The notes: generated from the sequence alone by a model not told the origin. Counted from the stretch's first letter, positions 1 to 8,796 are shown. The stretch is DNA of 64,000 nt from Methanoculleus horonobensis (GCF_001602375.1 NZ_BCNY01000014.1:1-64000); one strand, 5' to 3'. Numbers and translations: made by a program.

Positions 1-165
1 TGCTCGAACTCCGTTCCTGAAGGAACGTCGTTCTTCGGTGCTCGAACTCCGTTCCTGAAGGAACGTCGTTCTTCGGTGCTCGAACTCCGTTCCTGAAGGA
101 ACGTCGTTCTTCGGTGCTCGAACTCCGTTCCTGAAGGAACGTCGTTCTTCGGTGCTCGAACTCCG
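1..165. repeat. 38-bp direct tandem repeat, four copies plus a partial fifth
   Basis: Four head-to-tail copies of a 38-bp unit (1-38, 39-76, 77-114, 115-152) look identical. A 13-bp partial copy follows at 153-165. Each unit contains the inverted repeat gttcc-tgaa-ggaac. There are no spacers between copies, so this is a simple tandem array and not a CRISPR. The left edge is the window edge, so the true copy number is unknown. Parts of the unit resemble, on the opposite strand, sequence near 53030-53090. Confidence 0.95.
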
Positions 166-675
166 CCTGCACCTCCGGTGCACGCGTCGTTTATTGCCAT
201 TGGGGGAACGACTGTCCACAGGACAGGAGTTCGAGAAACCCGAAGGGTTTCGCTGTGGGGCTGACGGGGAGTGCGATGGGCGGAACGCCCGGAGCTCGAC
301 CACCGTCAGGTGGGGAGGGGGCTCGCCCCCTCCCCTGTCTCTGCCTCGTGTCTTCAGCGTCCAGACTCAACACCTACAGATTGCCGTACGCCTGTAACCC
401 CTCTCTCCGCAGGCGGGTACCCGTGCATTCCTCTTCAAAGCCCCTGCTCCCGGAGGGGGGCAGTACGTGGGGATACTGAGATGCAGACCCCGGAGAGTGT
501 GAAAAAAGATCGATACTCTCCTCCGTTGAGAGTGCCGGTAATTGAGATTCGTTGCACTAGTGTGGAGATGGCTTCTGGAAACCCGAATCTTGTCCCGTTG
601 TCAACGAAGACAGACGGCGTACCCTCTACCGGGTAAAACGCGCTACAAACTCGAAAAAAAGATGTGGTGCCGAGG
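166..675. other. Intergenic DNA with one copy of a hairpin-bearing repeat element
   Basis: No credible gene is seen here; short open frames on both strands have low-complexity Arg/Pro/Ser-rich products. About 200-345 resembles two stretches near 52925-53150 and 53320-53370. Shared parts are the 20-mer at 257-276 (also at 52984-53003), a GC-rich 10-bp hairpin at 312-335 and a following cccctgtctct. Other perfect stems are 236-250 (aaaccc-gaa-gggttt) and 515-533 (actctc with a 7-nt loop). The region lies downstream of mtd, which is read on the minus strand. Confidence 0.7.
654..660 (-). terminator. T-run terminator after mtd
   Basis: Seven consecutive A on the plus strand give a T7 run on the mtd strand about 15 nt beyond its stop codon. 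This is a typical archaeal transcription stop. Confidence 0.6.
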
Positions 676-1518
676 TTACTCGGGCTTGCTGATGAGGGCG
701 GTCTTCGAGACGATCTCGCCGGTCTTCTTGTGGGGCTTCCTGATAACCGCGTCGACACCCTTCTCGAGGGTGCGTGCTTCCTCGCAGAGGAGCATGGCCT
801 GGCGCATCATCTCGTGGGCGCTCGCGACGATCGGGATGTACTTCTCCCACTCCTTCGTCATGAAGCAGCCCTTGACGTTGACGCCCGCGACCGACTGCGC
901 GATCTCGTAGGCCGCACGGGCCTTCGCGAGCGCGTAGGGGTTGCTGAACTCGCCGTCGACCGCCTTGTCGGAGGTCATGACGACCTTCGGGAGCGCGAGG
1001 TCCGCGCCCTTCTTGCCTGCCTTCACCTGGTCGATGACCTTGTCGAGCTCCATCTGCATCTTGCGGAACGCGCCGGTGAGGGCGAGCACCTTGACGAGGT
1101 TCCCGTTGTAGTCCGCCATCTCGATGGGGTCGAGGAACTCACGGCGGGCGCCGATCATGGCGTCGGCCTTCATGATGATGTAGCCGAAGTTGCTCGCCTT
1201 GAGCGCTTCGAACTGCTCCTTCTTGGTGGTGACATCGTCGGTGATGACGATGCAGGGGATTCCAGCCGCCGCAAGGTCTTCACGGGCCTGGGTGGGTCCG
1301 GGGAGAACGCCGTTCGGGGAAACGACGATACAGAAGTCCGGGCCCCATGCCTTCATATTGCTGACCACACGCTCGATATCCTCGGGCTGCAGCTTCGTCC
1401 CGGAGGTCGCCATGAAGGTGATCATGTCCTCACGGTCGGCGCGCTCATCGAGAAGAAGTTCGCCCATTACACCACTGGCGATATTTCCTAGTTTTGCAAT
1501 TCCAACTTTTACAACCAC
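676..1518 (-). CDS. mtd: F420-dependent methylenetetrahydromethanopterin dehydrogenase
   Basis: This 280-aa cytoplasmic enzyme reduces methenyl-H4MPT to methylene-H4MPT with reduced F420, the fourth step of CO2 reduction to methane. The family is recognised over its whole length: it opens [16 protein letters not shown], continues with DERADREDM and TSGTKL, and has a conserved central [16 protein letters not shown] chose the GTG at 1518. It gives the family N-terminus and is preceded by a good Shine-Dalgarno (gagaggtg); an in-frame ATG at 1560 would add 14 unconserved residues. The gene stands alone, divergent from the Tfx-type regulator, and ends at a T-run. A perfect palindrome overlaps its leader and Shine-Dalgarno. 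Confidence 0.96.
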   Translation of the reverse strand: MVVKVGIAKLGNIASGVMGELLLDERADREDMITFMATSGTKLQPEDIERVVSNMKAWGPDFCIVVSPNGVLPGPTQAREDLAAAGIPCIVITDDVTTKKEQFEALKASNFGYIIMKADAMIGARREFLDPIEMADYNGNLVKVLALTGAFRKMQMELDKVIDQVKAGKKGADLALPKVVMTSDKAVDGEFSNPYALAKARAAYEIAQSVAGVNVKGCFMTKEWEKYIPIVASAHEMMRQAMLLCEEARTLEKGVDAVIRKPHKKTGEIVSKTALISKPE

Positions 1519-1527
1519 TTTAACACC

Positions 1528-1542
1528 TCTCAAAATTTGAGA
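1528..1542 (-). promoter_or_regulatory. Palindrome overlapping the mtd leader and Shine-Dalgarno
   Basis: A 7+1+7 perfect palindrome (tctcaaa-a-tttgaga) sits between the mtd TATA box and start codon. It overlaps the gagaggtg Shine-Dalgarno (1524-1531). It could be an operator near the transcription start or a small leader hairpin that masks the ribosome site. Confidence 0.5.
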
Positions 1543-1564
1543 ACACGATAGTATCACCAAGTTC

Positions 1565-1572
1565 TCATATAA
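1565..1572 (-). promoter_or_regulatory. mtd TATA box
   Basis: The minus strand reads ttatatga. An archaeal TATA centred here predicts a transcription start near 1543, giving a leader of about 25 nt before the GTG start. Confidence 0.55.
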
Positions 1573-1629
1573 ACGTTTTGAAATGCCCTGAAAATCCCGT
1601 CCGATGACGGAGGGGGTTAAGGGAAAGTG

Positions 1630-1638
1630 TTTAAATTT
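1630..1638 (+). promoter_or_regulatory. TATA box of the Tfx-type gene
   Basis: The sequence tttaaattt is centred about 25 nt before the ATG at 1659, and no Shine-Dalgarno lies between. This spacing predicts a leaderless transcript. Confidence 0.6.
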
Positions 1639-1658
1639 GCACAGTCCATATATATTTG

Positions 1659-2063
1659 ATGAAACAAGGTCTGCTCACCGATCGCCAGAAGGAAGTGTTG
1701 CGCTACCGGAAGAAAGGGTTGACGCAGCAGCAGATTGCGGAGATCATCCATACTTCAAAAGCCAACGTCTGCACCATCGAGAAAGCTGCTCTCGAGAACA
1801 TCGCGCGCGCACGCGAGACGCTCGAATTCCTCTACACCCTCGATGCCATACACCTCTGTACCCTCAAAAGCGGTCTCGACCTGCTCAAAGCACCGGAGTA
1901 CATCTATGCCGAAGCGGAGAAGCAGGGACTGAAGGTCAAATACGACACGATCTCACTCATAAACCGGCTTCGGGACGCAAACCCCGAGCGGTTCAGCGGG
2001 AGGCAGGTCCGCGAGGATGTTGAGATCTATATCAACAAAGACGGCGATCTCTACTTCGGGTGA
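1659..2063 (+). CDS. tfx: Tfx-family DNA-binding transcriptional regulator
   Basis: This 134-aa protein has an N-terminal helix-turn-helix (about residues 5-50: [39 protein letters not shown]) and a conserved C-terminal Tfx domain ending GDLYFG. The family prototype, from Methanothermobacter, binds downstream of the molybdenum formylmethanofuran dehydrogenase promoter. Here the gene is divergent from mtd, and an fwd-type operon with a palindromic promoter lies 49 kb away. Either could be a target, but that is inference. The ATG at 1659 is preferred over the in-frame TTG at 1656 because of the TATA spacing. Confidence 0.88.
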   Translation: MKQGLLTDRQKEVLRYRKKGLTQQQIAEIIHTSKANVCTIEKAALENIARARETLEFLYTLDAIHLCTLKSGLDLLKAPEYIYAEAEKQGLKVKYDTISLINRLRDANPERFSGRQVREDVEIYINKDGDLYFG

Positions 2064-2872
2064 TAGGGTCTCGTGGGCGCGCACACGGGTTCCGTGCGGG
2101 AGCGGGAGCCCCGCGAGAGCATACCTCGCGCCCATGTACCCGGAATGCAGTCATCGCAGCCCTTCATTCATCACCCCGACCGCTCAATTCGGCGAACTGG
2201 TGCCGCGCCTGTGGCATCGAAGTGTTTTGCGCAAAATCCTGCAAGATCCCATAACAAGGTTTATATCTCATTTTAAGTAATGTTTAAGAAACCGCTCTGC
2301 ACGGTTCCGCCCGGATCCTGGAGTCATCCGGCACCGTATGTGCCTCTGATTCCCGGGATGGGTTCTCATATTGCATATATGCAGATTGAGGACTCGCGGC
2401 GGAGTGTGCAGGAGGTAAGAGACAAGGTCGAACCCTCCTCACGGAGGGCCGATGTCGATATGGAGTTGTGCTCGTCACAACGGGATGACAGGAGCTGGAT
2501 CTGATCGAGACGCTGGGCCAACGCCAGTGCAGCGCGCCCGGTTCCGGGAAGAGTGTTCCCGGGAGCGTCGAAGAGTCAGGATCTATTGGCGACGACTGGA
2601 ATGCACCCGGTGCACACCGGGACGGCAGCAGAGAGAGCGATCGAGGCGCACGGAGACGAATGTCTCGTGACTTCACGTTCCCGCTGCCTCCATCAACTGT
2701 TTCCCTTACGCTATGGCAAAATGGCGTGGCGTTCGATATCCCGCCCCATCCGGGTTCGCCAGAGGGTCTACCGTGCCGGTCCGTCCGGCACGGCTGCCCG
2801 GCGCACGCATCGCACTGCAGTGAGCCTGCAGGTGATGCTTCACGCTACAACGCATGAAGGGTTGATTGAAAA
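2064..2872 (+). other. Noncoding, hairpin-dense region upstream of the ribosomal cluster
   Basis: This 809-nt gap holds no convincing gene; open frames on either strand are short and unrelated to known families. After a TATA-like site it carries many perfect inverted repeats: 2311-2331, 2330-2344, 2433-2448, 2465-2481, 2544-2562, 2606-2621 and a 9-bp stem at 2771-2793. It could be a long structured leader of the L3 operon, a separate small RNA, or an intergenic repeat element. I looked for RNase P RNA and SRP RNA core motifs and found neither. Confidence 0.6.
2259..2268 (+). promoter_or_regulatory. TATA-like box before the hairpin-dense region
   Basis: The sequence gtttatatct predicts a transcription start near 2290. 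That is about 580 nt before the L3 start codon. It is the only strong plus-strand TATA-like site I see in this gap. Confidence 0.45.
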
Positions 2873-3886
2873 ATGCCGAAGATAAACAGACCACGCAGAG
2901 GATCCCTCGCGTACAGCCCGAGAAAGCGGGCAAAAAGCCCGGTTCCCCGCTACGGCTCATGGCCGGAGTACACGGGAACCCCGGCCGTGCAGGGGTTTGC
3001 AGGTTACAAGGTGGGAATGACCCACGTCATCATGGTCGATGACCACAAGAGCAGCCCCACCGAAGGCAAGGACGTGATGGTGCCGGTGACCGTGGTTGAG
3101 GTTCCGCCCATGCGGGTGGCCGGCGTGCGCGCATACGGTGAAGACACCTACGGAAAGCACGCGCTGACCGAAGCGTGGACGACCGATCTCGACGTGGAGT
3201 TGTCCCGCCGGATCAACGTCCCGACGAACCACGACACCGCCGCCGCCCTCGACGCCGTCAAGGCCGCCATCGGCGAAGGCAAGGTCGTGGAACTCTATGC
3301 TCTCGCCTACACCCGGCCGATGGAACTCACCGGCGTCCCGAAGAAGGTCCCCGACCTGATGGAGATGCGGATCGCCGGCGGAAGCCTCGAAGAGCAGATC
3401 GCCTACGCGACCGAGATTCTCGGGAAAGAGATCACGATCTCCGGGAACCTCGAGGTCGGCGAGTACGTCGATGTCACCGCCGTCACCACCGGTAAGGGCA
3501 CGCAAGGCCCCGTCAAGCGGTGGGGTGTCCAGGTCCGGAAGCGGAAACACTCCCGCGGCGGCAAGAAGCGCCACATCGGCAACCTTGGTCCGTGGCATCC
3601 GCACCACGTCAGGTGGCAGGTGCCCCAGATGGGTCAGATGGGTTACCAGCAGCGCACCGAGTTCAACAAGCGGATCTTGAAGATCGGCACCGAAGGCGAT
3701 GAGATAACACCGGTAGGCGGATTCCTGCACTACGGTCTCGTGCGCGGCCCCTACGTGCTGATCAAGGGTTCTGTCCCGGGACCGAACAAGCGGCTGGTTC
3801 GGATACGGTCCGCGATACGGCAGGGTGAACACACCGTCCGCATGCCGACGATCAACTTCGTCAGCGTGCAGAGCCAGCAGGGGTGA
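2873..3886 (+). CDS. rpl3p: Large-subunit ribosomal protein L3 (uL3)
   Basis: This 337-aa archaeal/eukaryal-type L3 binds 23S rRNA near the peptidyl-transferase centre. The N-terminus ([20 protein letters not shown]) and the conserved [16 protein letters not shown] (about residues 251-266) are diagnostic. It opens the ribosomal protein cluster, and L4 follows after 6 nt. Only a weak Shine-Dalgarno precedes the ATG, unlike most genes downstream, and the upstream DNA is the hairpin-rich leader. Confidence 0.98.
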   Translation: MPKINRPRRGSLAYSPRKRAKSPVPRYGSWPEYTGTPAVQGFAGYKVGMTHVIMVDDHKSSPTEGKDVMVPVTVVEVPPMRVAGVRAYGEDTYGKHALTEAWTTDLDVELSRRINVPTNHDTAAALDAVKAAIGEGKVVELYALAYTRPMELTGVPKKVPDLMEMRIAGGSLEEQIAYATEILGKEITISGNLEVGEYVDVTAVTTGKGTQGPVKRWGVQVRKRKHSRGGKKRHIGNLGPWHPHHVRWQVPQMGQMGYQQRTEFNKRILKIGTEGDEITPVGGFLHYGLVRGPYVLIKGSVPGPNKRLVRIRSAIRQGEHTVRMPTINFVSVQSQQG

Positions 3887-3892
3887 GCAGCG

Positions 3893-4642
3893 ATGAAGGC
3901 ACAGGTTCGAACACTGACAGGCGAGATCGCCCACGAGATCGATCTCCCGGAGATCTTTAGAGAAGAATACAGGCCCGACCTAATTAAGCGGGCAGTCCTC
4001 GCGCTCCAGAGCACCCGGTTCCAGCCGCATGGGACAAACCCCTATGCGGGCATGCGCACCTCCGCAGAGTCCTGGGGCAGCGGCCGTGGTGTCGCCCAGG
4101 TTCCCCGGATTAAGAACGGGAACAGGGTAGCCAGGGTTCCGCAGGCAACCGGTGGGCGTGCAGCGCACCCCCCGAAGGTCGAGAAGATCCTCGTCAAAGA
4201 GATCAACAGAAAAGAGAAGCGCAAAGCGTTCAGGTCCGCCGTCGCCGCCAGCACATATCCCGACCTTGTTCGGGGACGCGGGCACCTCTTCGCGGGCGAC
4301 CTCCCGCTGGTCTTCGAGGACCGGTTTGAAGAGATCACCCGTACGGGCGACGTCATCGCCGCGCTCACTGCGCTCGGTGTCTATGGCGACGTCGAACGGG
4401 CGAAGGGCAGCAGAAAGGTCCGTGCAGGGCGGGGCACCATGCGTGGCCGCCGCTACAAGCAGCGCAAGAGCGTTCTCATCGTTACCGGCGGCGAACCGCT
4501 CCGGGCAGCCCGGAACCTCGCGGGCGTCGATGCCGTGGCGGTCGACCAGCTCAACACCGAACTTCTGGCACCCGGCACGCAGGCAGGACGCCTGACGGTC
4601 TGGACGGAATCTGCAATCAGGAGACTGGAGGAGTCCTCATGA
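3893..4642 (+). CDS. rpl4p: Large-subunit ribosomal protein L4 (uL4)
   Basis: A 249-aa archaeal L4 that lines the peptide exit tunnel. The basic extended loop (VPRIKNGNRVARVPQATGG, about residues 67-85) and the following GRAAHPPK are visible. The stop overlaps the L23 start by 4 nt, indicating translational coupling. Confidence 0.97.
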   Translation: MKAQVRTLTGEIAHEIDLPEIFREEYRPDLIKRAVLALQSTRFQPHGTNPYAGMRTSAESWGSGRGVAQVPRIKNGNRVARVPQATGGRAAHPPKVEKILVKEINRKEKRKAFRSAVAASTYPDLVRGRGHLFAGDLPLVFEDRFEEITRTGDVIAALTALGVYGDVERAKGSRKVRAGRGTMRGRRYKQRKSVLIVTGGEPLRAARNLAGVDAVAVDQLNTELLAPGTQAGRLTVWTESAIRRLEESS

Positions 4643-4887
4643 TACTGAAATACCCGTTCGTTACTGAAAAAGCAACGATGATGCTCGAAGGCGAGAGCAA
4701 ACTCCAGTTTATCGTCGAGAGAGATGCCACGAAGTCGGATATCAAGCGCGAGCTGGAATCGGCTTTCGAACAGGAAGTGGCCAACGTCCGCACGATGATG
4801 ACCATGAAAGGCGAAAAGAAGGCCATTGTAACGTTTGCGGACGCAAAGGCGGCTGAAGAGATTCTCAGCCGACTGGGAATCATGTAA
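4639..4887 (+). CDS. rpl23p: Large-subunit ribosomal protein L23 (uL23)
   Basis: An 82-aa protein at the exit-tunnel rim, where SRP and nascent-chain factors dock. It opens MILKYPFVTEKATMMLE, the usual archaeal pattern, and has full family length. Its ATG overlaps the L4 stop. Confidence 0.96.
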   Translation: MILKYPFVTEKATMMLEGESKLQFIVERDATKSDIKRELESAFEQEVANVRTMMTMKGEKKAIVTFADAKAAEEILSRLGIM

Positions 4888-4898
4888 GGTGAGTGACG

Positions 4899-5618
4899 AT
4901 GGCACACAGAATTATAGCACAGAGCCGTGGAAAAGGCGGCCCATCCTACCGTGCACCGTCGCACCGGTATAAGGCGGCGCTGCGGCACGCAGGAAAGAAC
5001 GATGTCCTGGTCTCCGGGAACGTCGTCGACATTGAGCACGATCCGGCCCGCCACGCGCCGATCGCCCTCGCCAGACTTGAGGGCGGTGAGAAGATCTACG
5101 TCCTCGCCACCGAAGGACTCGGTGTCGGGGATGCGATCTCCTGGGGCACGGGGGGCGCCGTGAAGAACGGCAACACCCTGCCGCTTGGGGAGATCCCGGT
5201 CGGCGCATACGTCTGCAACATCGAGGCCAGGCCCAACGACGGCGGCAAGTTCGTCCGTTCGAGCGGTGTCCAGGCTCTCGTCATCGGCAAGGCCGATGAC
5301 GGCAGGGTCGGCGTTCGGATGCCGAGCGGCAAGAACAAGTGGTTCAACGGTGCCTGCATGGCAACCGTCGGTATCGTTGCCGGCGGCGGACGGGGCGAAA
5401 AACCGTTCGTCAAGGCAGGAAAGAAGCACTTCCACGTCAGGTCCTCGTCTGAACGGTGGCCTCGCGTCAAGGGTGTCTGCATGAACGTCATCGACCACCC
5501 GTTCGGTGGCGGTGGACACCAGCACTGCGGACGGCCGAAGACCGTCGCCCGTGGCACGTCCCCGGGAAGAAAGGTCGGGCATGTTGCCGCCCGGAGAACC
5601 GGCAAGTGGAAGAAGTGA
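4899..5618 (+). CDS. rpl2p: Large-subunit ribosomal protein L2 (uL2)
   Basis: A 239-aa protein needed for subunit joining and peptidyl-transferase activity. The C-terminal GGGHQHCGRPKTVARG, with the universally conserved His, is present. The ATG at 4899 is preferred over an in-frame GTG at 4893. It gives the family start MAHRIIAQSRGKGGP and is spaced properly from aaggtgag. Confidence 0.97.
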   Translation: MAHRIIAQSRGKGGPSYRAPSHRYKAALRHAGKNDVLVSGNVVDIEHDPARHAPIALARLEGGEKIYVLATEGLGVGDAISWGTGGAVKNGNTLPLGEIPVGAYVCNIEARPNDGGKFVRSSGVQALVIGKADDGRVGVRMPSGKNKWFNGACMATVGIVAGGGRGEKPFVKAGKKHFHVRSSSERWPRVKGVCMNVIDHPFGGGGHQHCGRPKTVARGTSPGRKVGHVAARRTGKWKK

Positions 5619-5628
5619 GGGGTGAAGC

Positions 5629-6042
5629 ATGGCAAAGAAGACACAGAAGAGAATGCCGCGGCGCCGCGAGGAGTTCACCTACCGCGGTTACTCCGTTGCG
5701 GACCTGCAGCAGATGGCTCTCTCCGAGCTGCTGCCGCTCATGCCGGCCAGGGCACGCAGGAAGTTCGACCGGGGCCTCTCCCGGGAGCACGAGAAACTCC
5801 TCGCCGATCTCAGGTCCGGGGATGAAAGCATCCGCACTCACCTGCGCGACATGATCATCATGCCCGAGATGGTGGGGAGATCCATCGAGATCCACAACGG
5901 CAAGGAGTTCCAGAAGGTGGAGATCCAGCCCGAGGCGGTCTTCCACTACCTTGGGGAGTTTGCACTGACTCGCAGGAGAGTCGCTCACGGCAGCGCCGGT
6001 ATCGGTGCGACCCGGTCGAGTAAGTACGTACCGCTGAAGTGA
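5629..6042 (+). CDS. rps19p: Small-subunit ribosomal protein S19 (uS19)
   Basis: A 137-aa protein of the 30S head. The motifs EEFTYRGYS near the N-terminus and [14 protein letters not shown] at the C-terminus are typical of archaeal S19. The gene has a clear Shine-Dalgarno (gaggggtga), and its stop overlaps the region of the L22 start. Confidence 0.97.
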   Translation: MAKKTQKRMPRRREEFTYRGYSVADLQQMALSELLPLMPARARRKFDRGLSREHEKLLADLRSGDESIRTHLRDMIIMPEMVGRSIEIHNGKEFQKVEIQPEAVFHYLGEFALTRRRVAHGSAGIGATRSSKYVPLK

Positions 6043-6047
6043 TGGAC

Positions 6048-6509
6048 ATGGCAAGAACAGAATACTCAGCAAAAATTGAGGGCGAGAACGTCGCTCGCGC
6101 AAAAGCGAACGAACTTCCCGTCTCTCCCAAGCACTCGATCGAGATTGCCAGGTTCATCCGGAACATGACCACCACCGACGCAAAGGCATACCTTGCCGAC
6201 GTGGTGGCGCTGAAGAAGGCCATCCCCTTCAAGCGGTTCAACCGGAACGTCGCCCACAAGCGGGGGCTCTCGAAGTGGCCCGCCGGCCGGTATCCGGTCA
6301 AGGCTGCAGAAGCCTACATCAAGCTGCTTGGGTCCGTCGAGAAGAACGCCGAGTACATCGGTCTTGACACCGAGAAACTCCTGATCAGCCACGTCGCCGC
6401 CAACACCGGCCGTGGCCTTAAGGCATTCTTCCCGCGTGCGATGGGTCGCGCGACTCCGAAGCGCAGAGAGACCGTGAACATCGAGATCGTCGTGACCGAG
6501 GTGGCGTAA
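6048..6509 (+). CDS. rpl22p: Large-subunit ribosomal protein L22 (uL22)
   Basis: A 153-aa exit-tunnel protein, recognised by [20 protein letters not shown] in the middle and [15 protein letters not shown] near the end. I chose the ATG at 6048 ([10 protein letters not shown], the family start), with gtgat just upstream. In-frame GTG 6039 and ATG 6042, overlapping the S19 stop, are alternatives. Confidence 0.96.
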   Translation: MARTEYSAKIEGENVARAKANELPVSPKHSIEIARFIRNMTTTDAKAYLADVVALKKAIPFKRFNRNVAHKRGLSKWPAGRYPVKAAEAYIKLLGSVEKNAEYIGLDTEKLLISHVAANTGRGLKAFFPRAMGRATPKRRETVNIEIVVTEVA

Positions 6510-7210
6510 TGGCAATCGAGAAGAAGTTTATCACTGAAGGCGTGCGCAATGTCCGCGTCGAGAAGTTCCTCACGAAGGAACTCAAGCGCGCAGGATACGG
6601 CGGCATGGATATCACCCGGACGCCGCTCGGCACCCAGGTGACGATCTTTGCGGAGAAGCCCGGTATCGTGATCGGGAAAGGCGGCAAGCAGGTTCGCCAG
6701 TTGACGCAGGACCTCGCCACCGACTACGACATCGAGTCTCCGCAGGTGGAAGTCCAGCAGGTCCAGAACCCCAACTTCAACGCCCAGATCATGGCGGAGA
6801 GGCTTGCGAACGCTCTCGAGCGCGGCTGGTACTTCCGGAAGGCCGGATCGAGCACGATCCGCCGGATCATGGAGTCCGGTGCGCTCGGCTGCGAGGTCAT
6901 CGTCGCCGGGAAACTGACCGGTGCGCGGTCGCGGACACAGAAGTTCACCGAGGGTTACATCAAGCACTGCGGCGAACCGAGCGAGACGATCGTCGAGCGT
7001 GGCTACGCACTTGCGATCAAGAAACTCGGCACCATCGGTGTCCAGGTCATGATCGTTCCGCCGGATGCACGGCTGCCCGACACCTTCGACGTCCTTGAAC
7101 CCGAACCGAAGAAGGCTCCGGTCGAGATCCCCGAGCCTGAAGAGGTTGGCGACGAGTTCGAAGAAGAGTTAGAGGAGACCTCCGGTGAGGAGTTCGAGGA
7201 GGAGGTATAG
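6509..7210 (+). CDS. rps3p: Small-subunit ribosomal protein S3 (uS3)
   Basis: A 233-aa protein at the mRNA entry site. The KH domain motif VIGKGGKQVRQLTQ lies at about residues 54-67. The last 30 or so residues form a strongly acidic Glu-rich tail, an archaeal extension. The ATG overlaps the L22 stop by one base. Confidence 0.97.
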   Translation: MAIEKKFITEGVRNVRVEKFLTKELKRAGYGGMDITRTPLGTQVTIFAEKPGIVIGKGGKQVRQLTQDLATDYDIESPQVEVQQVQNPNFNAQIMAERLANALERGWYFRKAGSSTIRRIMESGALGCEVIVAGKLTGARSRTQKFTEGYIKHCGEPSETIVERGYALAIKKLGTIGVQVMIVPPDARLPDTFDVLEPEPKKAPVEIPEPEEVGDEFEEELEETSGEEFEEEV

Positions 7211-7414
7211 ATGGCAATCTTTCGGGCACGTGAAGTGAAACAGCTCTCCGATACCGAGCTCCTCGAGCAGGAGCAGAAATTCTCCCTCGAACTGATCCAG
7301 GAGCGCGGCAAGGTCAGCGCCGGTGGTGCCACCGAGAACCCCGGACGGATCCGCGAGGTCAGAAGGACGATTGCACGCATCCGCACCGAGCAGAACGCGC
7401 GGAGGAACGCATGA
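7211..7414 (+). CDS. rpl29p: Large-subunit ribosomal protein L29 (uL29)
   Basis: A 67-aa helical protein next to the tunnel exit. It opens MAIFRAREVKQLSDTELLEQ and ends in the expected basic IRRVTIARI-like helix, here VRRTIARIRTEQNARR. It abuts S3 directly and overlaps rnp1 by 4 nt. Confidence 0.95.
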   Translation: MAIFRAREVKQLSDTELLEQEQKFSLELIQERGKVSAGGATENPGRIREVRRTIARIRTEQNARRNA

Positions 7415-7683
7415 TCTCTCCCCAGAACGTCCTTCGGCACGAGTTGATCGGGCTGGACGTTCTGGTGGTTCGTGCGAGCAACCCGGGTCATGCCGGGGTA
7501 TCCGGTCGCGTCACTGACGAGACCAGGAATACCCTGGTCATCCTGACCGGGCGGGGAGAAAAGCAGATACCGAAACGGTTCAGCGTGTTCCGCTTCCGGC
7601 TTCCCGACGGCACGGCCGTCGAAGTCGACGGGTCGAGCCTGGAGACACAGCCGGAACGGCGGGTCGGCATGCGCATCAGATAA
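7411..7683 (+). CDS. rnp1: Ribonuclease P protein component 1 (Rpp29/Pop4 homologue)
   Basis: A 90-aa Sm-like barrel protein that binds archaeal RNase P RNA for tRNA 5' maturation. LIGLDVLVV, GRVTDETRNTLVI and KRFSVFRF match the family. It sits between L29 and S17 as usual in Euryarchaeota, but the aIF1/SUI1 gene often found beside it is not here. The ATG overlaps the L29 stop by 4 nt. Confidence 0.93.
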   Translation: MISPQNVLRHELIGLDVLVVRASNPGHAGVSGRVTDETRNTLVILTGRGEKQIPKRFSVFRFRLPDGTAVEVDGSSLETQPERRVGMRIR

Positions 7684-7696
7684 ACGAGGATGAATA

Positions 7697-8023
7697 ATGG
7701 CACGAAACATTGGGTTAGACGTTCCCATTCCGGAAAAGGAATGTGAGGACGCAAATTGTCCGTTTCACGGCACTTTGCCGGTACGCGGCCAGGTGATTAC
7801 CGGCAAAGTCGTGAGCGACCGTATGAACGGTACTGTCGTCGTGGAGCGTGAGTTCCTCCACTACGTCAAGAAATACAAGCGGTACGAGAAACGCAGATCC
7901 CGATACCATGCCCACAGCACGCCCTGCATCAATGCCGGCGTGGGTGATGTGGTTCGGATCGCGGAGTGTCGTCCGCTCTCAAAGACAACGAACTTCGTTG
8001 TGGTCGAGGTGATGACGGAATGA
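7697..8023 (+). CDS. rps17p: Small-subunit ribosomal protein S17 (uS17)
   Basis: A 108-aa 16S rRNA-binding protein with the archaeal N-terminal extension [19 protein letters not shown] and an OB-fold core. The HGTLPVRGQ motif and the core strand [15 protein letters not shown] are visible. Its stop overlaps the L14 start by 4 nt. Confidence 0.96.
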   Translation: MARNIGLDVPIPEKECEDANCPFHGTLPVRGQVITGKVVSDRMNGTVVVEREFLHYVKKYKRYEKRRSRYHAHSTPCINAGVGDVVRIAECRPLSKTTNFVVVEVMTE

Positions 8024-8418
8024 AGGCGATGCAGGCAAAGATTCCGCGTGCCCTCGCCACCGGCTCCAGGATGGTCTGCTCCGACAACACCGGCGCACGG
8101 GTCGTGGAGGTCGTCTCGGTCGACCGTTACCACGGCGTCCGGCGGCGGCAGCCCTGCCTGGGCGTCGGCGACATCGCGACCGTGAGCGTCAAGAAAGGCA
8201 CCCCCGACATGCGGCGGAAACTCGAGAAGGCAGTGGTCATCCGGCAGAAGAAGGAGATCCGCCGCCCGAACGGCATCCGTCTCTCGTTCGAGGACAACGC
8301 CATGGTGCTCATCAACGATCGCGGCGAGCCGAAGGGAACCGAGATCAAAGGGGCTGTTCCCCGTGAGATCGCGGAGCGTTTCCCGAAGATCGCCTCTATG
8401 GCGACGACAATCGTGTAA
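8020..8418 (+). CDS. rpl14p: Large-subunit ribosomal protein L14 (uL14)
   Basis: A 132-aa beta-barrel protein at the subunit interface. The signature [17 protein letters not shown] is present. The ATG at 8020, overlapping the S17 stop, gives [12 protein letters not shown], the family N-terminus; a further upstream in-frame start would run inside S17. Confidence 0.96.
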   Translation: MKAMQAKIPRALATGSRMVCSDNTGARVVEVVSVDRYHGVRRRQPCLGVGDIATVSVKKGTPDMRRKLEKAVVIRQKKEIRRPNGIRLSFEDNAMVLINDRGEPKGTEIKGAVPREIAERFPKIASMATTIV

Positions 8419-8430
8419 GGTGTGGTAAGA

Positions 8431-8796
8431 ATGGTACGCATAGTTAGCAAACAGCCGAGAAAACAGCGCAAGGCGCGTTACAACGCACCGAACCACACCC
8501 GGGGCCGTTTCCTCTCCGCACCGCTCTCCCCTGAGCTTCGCGGGAAGTACAACATCCGGAGAACCCGTGTGGTCAAGGGCGACACCGTGAAAGTGCTCCG
8601 TGGAGACTTTTCCGGCGACGAAGGCGTCGTCGACGCGGTGGACATGAAGATGTGCCGGCTGGTCGTGCACGGTGTGATGGTGACGAAGGCGGACGGAACC
8701 GAGGTTCCCCGACCGGTCGATCCCTCGAACGTGCTGATCACGAAGCTCAACCTGAAAGACAAATTACGTGAGGAGCGGCTCGGAGGCGGAGCATAA
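8431..8796 (+). CDS. rpl24p: Large-subunit ribosomal protein L24 (uL24)
   Basis: A 121-aa protein that helps start 50S assembly. The KOW motif is visible (VVKGDTVKVLRGDFSGDEG). The ATG at 8431 is chosen because aaggtg lies 8 nt upstream; a GTG at 8422 would sit inside that site. The last base overlaps the S4e ATG. Confidence 0.95.
   Translation: MVRIVSKQPRKQRKARYNAPNHTRGRFLSAPLSPELRGKYNIRRTRVVKGDTVKVLRGDFSGDEGVVDAVDMKMCRLVVHGVMVTKADGTEVPRPVDPSNVLITKLNLKDKLREERLGGGA

Noticed and set aside
1-165. CRISPR array
   Set aside because: Repeats are contiguous with no spacers, and no cas genes are seen.
2280-2504. 74-codon frame and other small frames upstream of L3
   Set aside because: No ribosome site, unremarkable composition, and they overlap one another and several inverted repeats.
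2064-2872. RNase P RNA, SRP RNA or a tRNA gene
   Set aside because: The conserved cores I know for these RNAs (for example gaggaaagtc of RNase P RNA, the SRP helix 8 motif, a tRNA T-loop) were not found on either strand by eye. A covariance search would settle it.
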